A stretch of 64,000 nucleotides of DNA from Cysteiniphilum litorale (GCF_003428165.1 NZ_QLIQ01000008.1:1-64000), one strand, 5' to 3'; counted from the first letter of the stretch, positions 44,796 to 54,065 are shown. Notes: generated by a model from the letters alone, not told the origin. Numbers and translations: made by a program.

Positions 44796-45359
44796 TTAAT
44801 AGAATGTCAGGACAAGCGTTGCTGGATCATTCCCGGCACATGCCGTGGCTAAGGTATCGGATGTAGTAACTGCCTGACCATTTGCAGTAACGCCTAATGA
44901 GTTGCCATGCAGATACTTTGCCCCTATCGTTGTACAATTATCTTTAGGTATATTTGTCACAGTGATCTGAAACTGTGTCGTATTATACGGTGCAACCGTA
45001 ATAACAGAGGTGTTATCCTTACCATACCAGCTCGTTCCGATGACCTGTGCGCCAACGGCACCATGTAACATATCTGACATGACAAAACCCGCATTAATGA
45101 CAGTTTGTGTCGTCAGCCCAGTATAATCACCACCTGAAGGTCGATATAATTTCGTTACCCCTTCAGAAATCATCGATATCTGTTTGGTCATTTCTTCATT
45201 TTTAACATTCCCTGACAGGCTGTTATATATAACAATAGAGCCTATAATCATTATCGCAATAACAGCTATGACCAGTGCTAGTTCAATTAATGAAAATCCC
45301 TGCTGATTTTTATATTTGCTATATTTTTTATGTTTGATTGAAAGTTGTTTTATTTTCAT
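44796..45359 (-). CDS. pilS: PilS major type IVB prepilin
   Basis: A 187-residue prepilin with a 21-residue basic leader (MKIKQLSIKHKKYSKYKNQQ then G) and the cleavage site G/FSLIELALVIAVIAIMII. The mature pilin has about 166 residues with two Cys near the C-terminus (DNCTTIGAK and ATACAGND), the usual disulfide loop of type IVB pilins. It is transcribed between pilR and pilV. The leader is encoded by A-rich repeats with a nine-base period. Confidence 0.85.
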   Translation of the reverse strand: MKIKQLSIKHKKYSKYKNQQGFSLIELALVIAVIAIMIIGSIVIYNSLSGNVKNEEMTKQISMISEGVTKLYRPSGGDYTGLTTQTVINAGFVMSDMLHGAVGAQVIGTSWYGKDNTSVITVAPYNTTQFQITVTNIPKDNCTTIGAKYLHGNSLGVTANGQAVTTSDTLATACAGNDPATLVLTFY

Positions 45360-45387
45360 TTTAATCTCCTGTTATAAAATATAAATA

Positions 45388-46545
45388 TTAAGCTGATATG
45401 GTGCCTAGCGCCTGAAGTGCTATGACAAAGAAAGCCAGATATGAGCCCATAGCCAGAAAGAACACCCCTGAAATAACTTTGAAAGAGCGTTTGATCTGGT
45501 TAATCTGTTCATCAAAATAATTAACTGCCAAATCATAAATCCCCTCACCCAGTTTACCCGCATCTGAGTAAACCCCTATTAATGCCGAGATATTTCGATC
45601 AAAAAAACCTGTATTCATTAACGTTTCGCCAGGGGCTGTCCCTTGATCAAGAAAACTCAGCATTGCATTAACATACGAGGCGATATAGCCATTAGCATTG
45701 TTTCTTATGCTTAACAGTGAAAAATGCAAGGAAGCCTGAACATTATGCTTATCCTTACTGTCTTTGTTATGACTACTCAATAGCAATGACAGTGATACCA
45801 AAAATTTAACCGTTGATATTTTTTTATAAATAGAAAATGGTGGTAAGTAATCCAGTATTCGACGTACTTTGTTTTTCTGTTGAGGAATGATGACGACAAT
45901 ACCTACAATCAATACAATTAAAATGACAGAAATAATAAATACATGATCAACCATCCATTGATTAAAATGACTGAATTTAAGTGTAATAGCAGGCATTTTA
46001 TCTTTTGGAATCGATGCATTAAGACTGGGCATAAGTTTCATTGCAGAGAAATACATCATGCCCACCATCGCCAATATAAACATTGCGGGCTTTGTCATAC
46101 TAATCAGTATTGCTCTGATTAATGCACCTTGTTTATCTGCATGTTTAACGACATTCTCAAGACCATTAGCTATTTCATAACTGTCGGATGATAGAATTGA
46201 CATCTCAGATTTAGGAATATAAGGACGAATGGCATCAAAAAAACTCATCCCTAATTTGCTGTAACGAAAATTCACATCATCTAGTATGGATATTAAAAGC
46301 GCATCTGGATTAAATAGCTTGCGACCACATTTCTTAAAGTTGTAACTCATCCTTTCTAGCGCCATATTCATCGACATCCCAGAGCTTAAAAGCATCTTTA
46401 AAGATTTATAGAGCTTCATGCGCTTAGTACTCGTAAACTGACTGGCAAGCCATTTCACCTGTAGCTTTGGAAATATATGTAGCTGATTGCCAAACCTGTC
46501 CTGCGCTGGCTTAAAAACGCTTGTAATATGAAACGCCATACTCAT
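45388..46545 (-). CDS. pilR: PilR inner-membrane platform protein (T2SF family)
   Basis: A 385-residue polytopic protein with membrane segments near residues 145-165 (AILISMTKPAMFILAMVGMMYFS), 200-222 (VFIISVILIVLIVGIVVII) and 355-378, typical of GspF/PilC/PilR. The cytoplasmic part has the repeated helical domain (LSSGMSMNMALERM, then SFFDAIRPYIP). The start overlaps the pilQ stop by four bases. It should link the pilin assembly to the PilQ ATPase. Confidence 0.85.
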   Translation of the reverse strand: MSMAFHITSVFKPAQDRFGNQLHIFPKLQVKWLASQFTSTKRMKLYKSLKMLLSSGMSMNMALERMSYNFKKCGRKLFNPDALLISILDDVNFRYSKLGMSFFDAIRPYIPKSEMSILSSDSYEIANGLENVVKHADKQGALIRAILISMTKPAMFILAMVGMMYFSAMKLMPSLNASIPKDKMPAITLKFSHFNQWMVDHVFIISVILIVLIVGIVVIIPQQKNKVRRILDYLPPFSIYKKISTVKFLVSLSLLLSSHNKDSKDKHNVQASLHFSLLSIRNNANGYIASYVNAMLSFLDQGTAPGETLMNTGFFDRNISALIGVYSDAGKLGEGIYDLAVNYFDEQINQIKRSFKVISGVFFLAMGSYLAFFVIALQALGTISA

Positions 46546-48350
46546 GCGATAGCCTCATTTAATATATTTTGAAGATGCTCCTGCTCCACCAGCTCATTGC
46601 CAATTTCAGCATCCAAAGCACCTATCTTATATTCAATGGAATAAGGACATATCTTACCTTTAAATACCTTAATCAAAGCATCTTCCTTAATGGTCATTCC
46701 TCCAGCATTTCGCCAGGCACGATAAGCACCTATCTGATCACCTTTCCTAATACTTTGCAAAATATTCGCATTCGGTTTAAGGAATTCAGCAACAACCGTT
46801 CGACCATTTACCCCTGAATGATCACAATGTTTACATCCATTGACATTGCGAATACGTACATTATGAATCATATGCTCTGGTAACGCGTAAGTTTTAACCA
46901 CTTCAAGTAATGACTGTCGTATACTCATGTAATCTATATTTTGATTCATTGCATCATCAATGCTTAGAGCACATGAAGGGCACAGCGTCTGTACCAGTGT
47001 CTGATACACAATTAACTGTAGGAAATTTAGTGAACACACTACATCACGATCAATGCCGATACCACATAAACGCTCAATAGTTGAAATGGCATCCTGTGCA
47101 TGAAGAGTTGAAAAGAACACATGACCTGACTGAATCGCTTTCTGGCTGAATTTTGCTGTACCCTCGTCACGAATCTCATTGCAATAAATCACATCAGGAT
47201 CTAGGCGAACTACCTGTTTTAGCGTTAAATTAAATTTATGCGTGATATCAGCTTCACTTAATTTGACTGAGTCGTGCACAGCCAACTGATCTACGCCATC
47301 GATAATATATTCAACCGGAGATTCGACGGAGTAGAACTTTTTAGTGCCAGCTGTGTCACGAACAAAATTGGAAATCAAGGTTGTTAACGCCGTTGATTTT
47401 CCAGAACCTGTCGTGCCTGAGAATAAAATACCACCATGTGGTAACTTAAGCACGTCATTGAAATATTTAATCTGTGCATGACTATACCCAAGATCCTCAA
47501 AGGATTTAATGGATGTTTTATCTGTTGAAAGTATACGCATAACCACTACATATGATTTACCCAATGACACATCTTCAATATTGGGAGACTCAATGGCATG
47601 AGTAGCAAACCTTATTCGGTATTTACGCTGATTAACAATGCGTTCAAAAATAGTCTGCTGCATTCTTCTTGGGTCAAACATATCATCTTTCTGACCTTCA
47701 ACACCCTTAGAGTTATACATAGCGCTCATCATTTTATTGGCAAACTGCGCATCATAATTTGCATAGGTGCATCGTTTAATTTCATCATGAACTCTTAGTG
47801 AAACGTCACATACCTGACCGCGAATTCTAAAATGTATATCAGACGCATCCTGTGATATGGCGTGCGCCAGTAATTTATCGAACTCACCTGCTAATGCTTC
47901 ATTAGACTGACTATGATCACTGCTTTTAATTTTTTGCTGACAATCACTTAATACAACAGGTCTAGCAGTAATGGTTTTAATCGCTTTTAAATCGTATTCT
48001 TTCAGAGCCTCTGTTTTGTACTTTGCAAGCTTATCGGCAATATCTTTAGACATATGCAAATTGACTGATTGAATAACTGCCAAAGCACGCTGACCATCTT
48101 GCAATATATGCTGAACGAACAAAAACTTTGACTGCTCTTCTTTGCTGAAACATTTAACGTGAGATGGATCGCAGTAAAGCAACTTTTCTGCTTTGATATT
48201 CAATTCATCAAAACTGTTACATACTTTAAGATTATGCTGTGGTATAACCATCTGCTCTGCATTAAGGATAGGTCTAAGCTGTGATGTGCTCTTGGTTATC
48301 TTTAACCCAGGTGCTGCTCTTCTCTGTGTAAGCCATGATTTTATCTGCAT
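46542..48350 (-). CDS. pilQ: PilQ type IV pilus assembly ATPase
   Basis: The ATG at 48350 follows GAGGGAGATATT and is preferred to one at 48380. The roughly 600-residue protein is a GspE/PilB-type ATPase: Walker A GTTGSGKS near residue 311, an Asp box DPDVIYCNEIRDE, and a His box GHVFFSTLHAQD. Cys pairs typical of PilB zinc sites occur (LCPSCAL and CKHCDHSG). It energises extension of the type IVB pilus. It is flanked by pilP and pilR. Confidence 0.9.
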   Translation of the reverse strand: MQIKSWLTQRRAAPGLKITKSTSQLRPILNAEQMVIPQHNLKVCNSFDELNIKAEKLLYCDPSHVKCFSKEEQSKFLFVQHILQDGQRALAVIQSVNLHMSKDIADKLAKYKTEALKEYDLKAIKTITARPVVLSDCQQKIKSSDHSQSNEALAGEFDKLLAHAISQDASDIHFRIRGQVCDVSLRVHDEIKRCTYANYDAQFANKMMSAMYNSKGVEGQKDDMFDPRRMQQTIFERIVNQRKYRIRFATHAIESPNIEDVSLGKSYVVVMRILSTDKTSIKSFEDLGYSHAQIKYFNDVLKLPHGGILFSGTTGSGKSTALTTLISNFVRDTAGTKKFYSVESPVEYIIDGVDQLAVHDSVKLSEADITHKFNLTLKQVVRLDPDVIYCNEIRDEGTAKFSQKAIQSGHVFFSTLHAQDAISTIERLCGIGIDRDVVCSLNFLQLIVYQTLVQTLCPSCALSIDDAMNQNIDYMSIRQSLLEVVKTYALPEHMIHNVRIRNVNGCKHCDHSGVNGRTVVAEFLKPNANILQSIRKGDQIGAYRAWRNAGGMTIKEDALIKVFKGKICPYSIEYKIGALDAEIGNELVEQEHLQNILNEAIA

Positions 48351-48384
48351 AACAATATCTCCCTCGTTTATTACTTTCATGCTG

Positions 48385-48933
48385 TTATTTCTGGGTTAAA
48401 TACAGATACTTTTTCTTTTTTGAAACAGTATTGAATAAAACAATTTGTGTTTCATGCACAGCCATTACCTCCCAGATACCATCAAGAGTATCACCTTGCT
48501 TGACAGGGATAACATTACTGCCATATTCAACAACTGCTGTCAGATTATTGCCCATGCCATACACCTGCTTTAGTCCATAGTCATACTGCGGTAATAGTGT
48601 CTGATTAGCATCTTCATGAGTTGGTTTATGTACTTGAGGCAGTGCTATAGATGACGGTGGTGCAGTTGTTGGTTTGTCTGCACTTAACTGTTTTAACTTT
48701 TGCTGTAGCGTCTGTGCTTTAAGCTGTGCTTCAAGTAACTCATTATGTGCACTTTGCATATCTGTCTGCTCAGAAAGCTGTTGCATATTTTCAAGATAAC
48801 TATCAGCACCAAAAGAGATACCCTGCAAAGCAAAAATCATTAAAGCAATTAGACCAACTTTTCTTACTGATTTTGCTGACTTTACTTCAGATATTTTTCT
48901 TATTTCTCTTATTTCATTTGCTTGCTTATTCAT
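48385..48933 (-). CDS. pilP: PilP-like pilus assembly protein
   Basis: The ATG at 48933 follows AAGGAAGTATGT and overlaps the pilO stop by eight bases (ATGAATAA). The 182-residue product has an unusual Arg/Lys/Ile-rich N-terminus, a signal or anchor segment (VGLIALMIFALQGISFG), a coiled-coil stretch (NMQQLSEQTDMQSAHN) and a C-terminal beta domain (LTAVVEYGSNVIPVKQGD). That is the PilP pattern of IncI plasmids. It links PilO and the secretin in the periplasm. Confidence 0.75.
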   Translation of the reverse strand: MNKQANEIREIRKISEVKSAKSVRKVGLIALMIFALQGISFGADSYLENMQQLSEQTDMQSAHNELLEAQLKAQTLQQKLKQLSADKPTTAPPSSIALPQVHKPTHEDANQTLLPQYDYGLKQVYGMGNNLTAVVEYGSNVIPVKQGDTLDGIWEVMAVHETQIVLFNTVSKKKKYLYLTQK

Positions 48934-50284
48934 ACATACTTCCTTTAAATTGCCATTTTCTAATTTGCCCATGGTCAAATACCACGGTGAATGCTTTAAT
49001 TGTTAAATAAGCATTATTTGCCGTTGCTTCAATTAATTGTCTAAATGCTGTAATTCCCTCGCCTGAGACGCTCAGCATCTGTATATGATTGCCCGTGTTA
49101 TCAGACACTGTCTTATCTAATGCATATACCAGATGGCTATCCTGTAATGCACTGATTAAAGAAGCTAATGCATTAAATCTGCCTTTTTTATCTTTAAAGT
49201 CTGTCAGCGTGATGTTATAAGCACGTTTCTGTGACAGGTAATCAAACTTAACTGTTAATGCTGCTGAATCTGTATTCTTAGCCAACTCCATCTGCGTAGC
49301 ACTGATAGTGTCCTTCAAAAGAATCAAATCTTTCATATTGGCATAATGCATCCGCTGATATGTTACTACAAGCTCACTCGTTTGCTCCGCATCAAATTGA
49401 ACTCCGGACATTTGCCAACCATGGTTATAGTAAGGCATACGATTAACTGCATTTAGAAAATTGCTCAACACATAAAAAGCATTTTTTGACTGAATATTTT
49501 TTATAAACAAATCATGCTGACGCTTCAGATTTTCTGCTTGAATCCTCTGTCTTTCCAACTGCTGCTGTTGCAATACCCTTTCTCTAGCGGTCTGATCTAA
49601 ATGATCTTTGTAATATGAATAGCCATACCAGAGTGCAGAAACAACTATAATTGCAGCTATTACTACATACTTAAGCTTTGGTTTCTTGATAACAACAATA
49701 CTGTATCTACGCCACGTGGGATGTTCTTGTGAAAGAAGGTCAAAAAGATTTAATACCTGTATCTCAGCAACATCTATTAATCCACATAGATTAATCAGTG
49801 ACTCATCTTCTATATCTAAACATACTGTATAGGATTTAGTGCTTCCCTTTATTCTATGACCTAAATAGGGCAAAGCAGCGCTAAGCGCATCATGTGATAA
49901 TATTTCATCACCAGATATATTAATATCCATCTGACTTTCCTGTGCAATACTACCATTTGCTAACAGCGCATCCGTTGCTTCCTGATGAGATAGCAAAGTA
50001 CCACTAATGACAACTGCGCCTCGTTCAATCATGCAAAGCCAGTAAAGAGGTTTCCCATTTTTATCTTTAAAATCTAATTTATCAGTAATCAACAACAGAT
50101 TTTCAAACTGATCTGCCAAAATCGCTGCAACCGATATCTTGGAAATATTTTCCTTACTATGAGTTATAGCCGTGCGTTTTGAACTGCCTTGATAAAAACC
50201 TGTCTGCCCTAGATTGTCTCGATAAAATTCTTTTTTACTGGCGGTAGCTATCCAGGTAAGACCAAATGCATATTTATCTAACAT
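48926..50284 (-). CDS. pilO: PilO-like pilus accessory protein
   Basis: A 452-residue bitopic protein. It has an N-terminal cytoplasmic domain of about 200 residues (ISVAAILADQFENLLLITDK), one membrane segment (LKYVVIAAIIVVSALWYGYSY), then a coiled-coil (LQQQQLERQRIQAENLKRQ) and a periplasmic domain. This layout and place between pilN and pilP identify it as PilO of the IncI type. It starts ten bases after pilN. Confidence 0.8.
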   Translation of the reverse strand: MLDKYAFGLTWIATASKKEFYRDNLGQTGFYQGSSKRTAITHSKENISKISVAAILADQFENLLLITDKLDFKDKNGKPLYWLCMIERGAVVISGTLLSHQEATDALLANGSIAQESQMDINISGDEILSHDALSAALPYLGHRIKGSTKSYTVCLDIEDESLINLCGLIDVAEIQVLNLFDLLSQEHPTWRRYSIVVIKKPKLKYVVIAAIIVVSALWYGYSYYKDHLDQTARERVLQQQQLERQRIQAENLKRQHDLFIKNIQSKNAFYVLSNFLNAVNRMPYYNHGWQMSGVQFDAEQTSELVVTYQRMHYANMKDLILLKDTISATQMELAKNTDSAALTVKFDYLSQKRAYNITLTDFKDKKGRFNALASLISALQDSHLVYALDKTVSDNTGNHIQMLSVSGEGITAFRQLIEATANNAYLTIKAFTVVFDHGQIRKWQFKGSMYE

Positions 50285-50293
50285 TCAAGCCCC

Positions 50294-51949
50294 CTACTTA
50301 CCCATAATGTATGGAGTCACAATAACAACCGTCACTGTATGATCATGATTAGCTGCATTATTGCCTCCAGCAAGAATTGTGCCAGGAATTACTGAGTTCT
50401 GACCCGTTGTATCTTCACTGTTTTGAAACCCAGTCAACACAATTGTCTGACCAGATGTTAATAATACTTTAGGGATCATGAATGATTTATTTCTAATATC
50501 AGGCAGTTGCATATAACTACCTTTATCGTCAATTTTTACATTCTCCATGTTAAGTAGTGTTGCAATGCTAACCGTCAGATTTATCATGACAGAATTATTG
50601 CCAACAAGCTTAGGTGTCACGGCAACATTATAACCAACGTTGACTGTTCCAGGAGTTGCACTTTTCTCAATATTGTCACTGCTTGATCCACTACCACCCA
50701 ATGTATTAACAGACACCTGTTTGATATAGCTGATTGACCTTTGGTTCTGAATAGGTACGACTGAGTTATTTGCAGTATAAACAGTTGTTGAAGTCACCTT
50801 TGATGTTTTACCCAGTTTACTCAGCGCGTTAACAATTAGCTGTGAACCAGCAAATGGACCATGTGATATCCCGCCTGATATTTTTGCTGTCTGTATCGTG
50901 CTATTCAATGCATCACTTGTAGCTACAGGAATTGGTGTTGTGTCCCAATCCAGAGATCCAGAAGTAACTTTGTACATCAAATTCCAGTTAAATCCATAGT
51001 TCTGTGCATTGGTTTGCTGTACATCGTATATATCAACCCTTACAGCAATACTTCTACCAATAGTTTTGTTGATTGTTTCAATGTATTTTGAAACTAGTTT
51101 CATCTGAGGTGGTGTGGTTACAACCGTCACATATCCTGTTTCAGGTGAGGACTCAACATGACCATCCTTACCAACAAAAGATTTTATTGTATCAATCACC
51201 TTATTCCAAGCTTTGTCATCCGTTGAATCATATGCAGTTTTAGTATTTTGAACACCTTGAACTTCAGGTGAGTTACTATCAATACTGGTTTTTCTACTTA
51301 ATACACCTGGCAAATCATCAAGCAAAAAGAATTTGGTATCATAATAGTAAAAGTCTACAGAGTTTGATTTTTCATTATATTTCCACCACAGACCATAATT
51401 TTTAGCTAATAACGACAATAAGGTTTTGACATTACCCGTGTAATACAAGGATGTCTTAGACTCTAATAAATTATTATCTCTGCTTTGCGAAGTGTTGTTA
51501 CTGGTATCCTGCATAACAATAACAGGTTGAGCAGAAGAAGTGCTGTCTGCGTTTACAGTTTTTTTCTTATCAGATGCTGAAGCATTTTCTAAAAAGCCAT
51601 AGGCATCTGATGTAAGCCCCATTGGAATGTTTGTCTGTGATCCAATTAGCTTAAGAATATCCTGAATAGTCATAGGCTGAGATGTATTAAAAGTTATTTT
51701 CTCATTAAATATATCTGGCAACTTAGCTTTATTGTCCACCCGCTTAAAAGATTGACTGGCCACATAAATATTATCGTTATAACTTATAAGGTCAGGCTTA
51801 TAATCATTAATCGTATCTGCAATCTTATTTGCCTTATCAATATTATGCTTGGCTATATCATCTGTTTTCTGCATTTGTGCACAACCAAAAAGGCCAGATG
51901 ACACCACTGTCATCATACACAAATTGTACCAGAGCTTTTTATTGAACAT
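50294..51949 (-). CDS. pilN: PilN outer-membrane secretin lipoprotein
   Basis: The ATG at 51949 has GGAGA seven bases ahead and gives a lipoprotein signal with lipobox LFGC (Cys23). The same frame continues upstream through the promoter and palindrome, which is not coding. The 551-residue product has N-terminal N0-like and N1 domains, a Ser/Asn-rich stretch, and the C-terminal secretin barrel ending VTVVIVTPYIM. It forms the outer-membrane pore for the thin pilus. First gene of the pilus operon, under palindrome copy 4. Confidence 0.9.
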   Translation of the reverse strand: MFNKKLWYNLCMMTVVSSGLFGCAQMQKTDDIAKHNIDKANKIADTINDYKPDLISYNDNIYVASQSFKRVDNKAKLPDIFNEKITFNTSQPMTIQDILKLIGSQTNIPMGLTSDAYGFLENASASDKKKTVNADSTSSAQPVIVMQDTSNNTSQSRDNNLLESKTSLYYTGNVKTLLSLLAKNYGLWWKYNEKSNSVDFYYYDTKFFLLDDLPGVLSRKTSIDSNSPEVQGVQNTKTAYDSTDDKAWNKVIDTIKSFVGKDGHVESSPETGYVTVVTTPPQMKLVSKYIETINKTIGRSIAVRVDIYDVQQTNAQNYGFNWNLMYKVTSGSLDWDTTPIPVATSDALNSTIQTAKISGGISHGPFAGSQLIVNALSKLGKTSKVTSTTVYTANNSVVPIQNQRSISYIKQVSVNTLGGSGSSSDNIEKSATPGTVNVGYNVAVTPKLVGNNSVMINLTVSIATLLNMENVKIDDKGSYMQLPDIRNKSFMIPKVLLTSGQTIVLTGFQNSEDTTGQNSVIPGTILAGGNNAANHDHTVTVVIVTPYIMGK

Positions 51950-52005
51950 ATGGTTCTCCATTTTTAGTGTTTTAATTCTATAGATATCTGAATTATCAAT
52001 CTCAT

Positions 52006-52063
52006 AGAGACCATATTGCCTGAGTTTTGAGAGCGACCTACACCACAATTGTGGTGTCAAAGT
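52006..52063 (-). promoter_or_regulatory. operator/promoter of pilus operon (palindrome copy 4)
   Basis: The 18-bp palindrome ACACCACAATTGTGGTGT is at 52040-52057. CAATAT on the minus strand at 52018-52013 is at the same offset as in copies 1 and 2. About 70 bases around it are nearly the same as at copy 1 (16841-16910), including ATATTGCCTGAGTTTTGA and AAAGTGAAAATAATTGA on the plus strand. This points to recent duplication of a whole promoter module. Confidence 0.8.
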
Positions 52064-52179
52064 GAAAATAATTGATTTTTTTATTAGCTATCTGACGAAT
52101 GATTCAATCAAATGAAAAAAGTTTTTTAGAAATTATATTTTTGATCGTTTAGAAAAGAATAAATAGGTAAAGTTTATAG

Positions 52180-52581
52180 TTACGACATTTTCGCCACAAG
52201 ATATCCCACACTAACACCAAGTTGAAAGAGCGTATCAACTCCAAATTTGGTTTTAGTTTCTATAGATATTTTACGTATGTAGCTATGATCTAAATGCATT
52301 TTATTCGCAATGGCCTGTGTTGACAGTCCTTGTATTTGATAAAATATTACCTCTAGTTCTCGTTGTTTTATTTGATTTTGCCCTATGCTTAAAGCTTTAT
52401 TTTTATCTTTTTTTTTATAGTTATCTAAAATACTAGCATCTGAAATTATCGCACGATGTAGCTCTTGACAATTATTCACTTCTAAATCACTCACTAGCTC
52501 TCTAAGAAAGCTAGGATTTAATTTCAAGATGTTGTTTAATGAAAATGAAGACCCACTACCACTTTCAACTTTATTGCTCAT
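52180..52581 (-). CDS. small LuxR-type HTH regulator, candidate activator of the palindrome regulon
   Basis: A 133-residue protein. Residues 68-125 match a LuxR/GerE HTH: IKQRELEVIFYQIQGLSTQAI, ANKMHLDHSYIRKI, then a final helix. There is no receiver or autoinducer domain; the first 65 residues are Ser-rich then helical. LuxR-type proteins often bind about 18-20 bp palindromes centred at -42.5, as seen at the four operators. It is on the same strand, 123 bases upstream of the pilus palindrome. The link is inference. Confidence 0.7.
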   Translation of the reverse strand: MSNKVESGSGSSFSLNNILKLNPSFLRELVSDLEVNNCQELHRAIISDASILDNYKKKDKNKALSIGQNQIKQRELEVIFYQIQGLSTQAIANKMHLDHSYIRKISIETKTKFGVDTLFQLGVSVGYLVAKMS

Positions 52582-52609
52582 CTTAATTACTCCTTGTTTA
52601 CACCAGTAA

Positions 52610-53869
52610 TTAGTTGTTATTTACCGATATAGCTAAATATGAACCCTCTGACAGTTTGATTATTTCACTTCCAGTTTGAGCTATTTGCTGCCAGTTACTT
52701 CCCGTATTGTTGTATTTAAATATTTGTCCAGTAGTGCCAGAAGTCGCTAGGTAAACGATTTCATTATCTGCCCCTCTTTCAATATAGAAATCTTTGGTAT
52801 CCTGCGAACTCACCACTGGGTTTAGAGAACTATCCCATATCCCTGGATTATTGATGTATCGGTATGTGTTATCATTAGTAGCAAACGACATTAATAAATC
52901 ACCACTGTTTTTATCAAAACCAAATCCAAGTACATTAAATGAAGCTGGACCCGTTGGTAAATTCACAGCTGTCCAACCTCCACTTGAAGTAGCCTTGTAT
53001 AATTTCGTTGTAGCCCCCTGCTTGCCGGCAACAAAAACACTGTCATCTGTCTGTACTGCCATATCATTTATTTCAGTCAAATTAGGAGGTGAGTCAAAAA
53101 CAGACCATGAATTATTCTGGTATCTGAAAATTGACCCACTTCCTTCCCCCGCCGCAAAAAGACTATTATCTGACGTGAAAGCAATTGCCCGCACTGAAGT
53201 AACTCCGACTGAGTCTAAATCCCTCCATGTTGATCCATCAGCATTTAACTGGTAAACATGACCATTATTTCCACCAATATATATAACGCCATAATGATCA
53301 ACAGTTAAAGCTGTAACATTTGTGACTGCTGCTGGCTTACTGATAGTGCTCCAATTTGTGTCTGACTGTTTTTTATAGTGTATAGTTCCATCCGCACCCA
53401 AAGAATAAAGAACACCAGTATCACTAAGGTTATAGCTTAATGATTGAGCTACATTATTAATAGTAATGCCATTAGTTTCTGTTTTCGTGCCAGCTGTATA
53501 GCCAATACTATTTTTGGCATTCACATATCCATAACAACTTTGACCAGGCTGAAGCACGGTTAACTGATCACATGAATCAGGGCATGTGGTTGGAGTGCAC
53601 CATGACGTGACGCTCGTTCCATCATAAACAGTAAAGTTTGATGAACCATCTGGCAGTCCAAAGTTAATATGACCAGTAGCGTACTGATCGTTGTTCATTA
53701 CGGTCATTTTAATGGAAGATCCAGACATTTGTGTAAAGCTCACTGTAACTTTTCCATATTCCTGCGGGCCGGGTGAAGCACCACCTTTATCACCTCCGCC
53801 ACCACAGGCGGATAAAATAACTGATGACGCTATCATAGCTGATATTAACTTTATATTTATTCCTTTCAC
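52610..53869 (-). CDS. lipoprotein with beta-propeller-like repeats
   Basis: The GTG at 53869 has GGAG six bases ahead (GGAGAACGAAGTG, almost the same as at dotD) and gives a compact lipoprotein signal with lipobox LSAC followed by GGGG. The upstream ATG at 53914 overlaps another gene and is not favoured. The 419-residue product has several repeated strands of about 45 residues (VDHYGVIYIGGNNGHVYQL, FTSDNSLFAAGEGSGSIFRY, QTDDSVFVAGKQGATTKLYK) typical of a beta propeller. Likely an outer-membrane or surface lipoprotein; partner unknown. Confidence 0.75.
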   Translation of the reverse strand: MKGINIKLISAMIASSVILSACGGGGDKGGASPGPQEYGKVTVSFTQMSGSSIKMTVMNNDQYATGHINFGLPDGSSNFTVYDGTSVTSWCTPTTCPDSCDQLTVLQPGQSCYGYVNAKNSIGYTAGTKTETNGITINNVAQSLSYNLSDTGVLYSLGADGTIHYKKQSDTNWSTISKPAAVTNVTALTVDHYGVIYIGGNNGHVYQLNADGSTWRDLDSVGVTSVRAIAFTSDNSLFAAGEGSGSIFRYQNNSWSVFDSPPNLTEINDMAVQTDDSVFVAGKQGATTKLYKATSSGGWTAVNLPTGPASFNVLGFGFDKNSGDLLMSFATNDNTYRYINNPGIWDSSLNPVVSSQDTKDFYIERGADNEIVYLATSGTTGQIFKYNNTGSNWQQIAQTGSEIIKLSEGSYLAISVNNN

Positions 53870-53894
53870 TTCGTTCTCCAGTTTTTTTAGTTTG

Positions 53895-54065
53895 TTATTC
53901 GTATACTGATGCATTTATCAAATCATTAATCAATTTTTCTGTTACTTCCTGTAGTGTTTTTCCTGCTCTTGCGCAATATGATTTATACAACAAATGCAGC
54001 TCACTAGAAATATGTAGCTGTGATGTTTTTTTTCTTGCTTTTTGATTTTCATCCGTAAGACTCAT
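53895..54065 (-). CDS. small ribbon-helix-helix DNA-binding protein
   Basis: A 56-residue frame starting MSLTDENQKARKKTSQLHI at ATG 54065 and ending ASVYE. The middle reads SQLHISSELHLLYKSYCARA then GKTLQEVTEKLINDLI: a strand, a helix, a turn and a helix, as in CopG/ParG-type ribbon-helix-helix proteins, which bind DNA as dimers. It overlaps the beginning of the long version of the lipoprotein frame but not the preferred GTG start. It could regulate the lipoprotein, the LuxR-type gene or the divergent XRE gene. Confidence 0.6.
   Translation of the reverse strand: MSLTDENQKARKKTSQLHISSELHLLYKSYCARAGKTLQEVTEKLINDLINASVYE

Noticed and set aside
51950-52060. A longer N-terminus of PilN starting with MTPQLWCRS
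   Set aside because: It is translation of the palindrome and promoter; the same peptide appears ahead of the 34574-34822 gene for the same reason. A proper ribosome site precedes the start at 51949.
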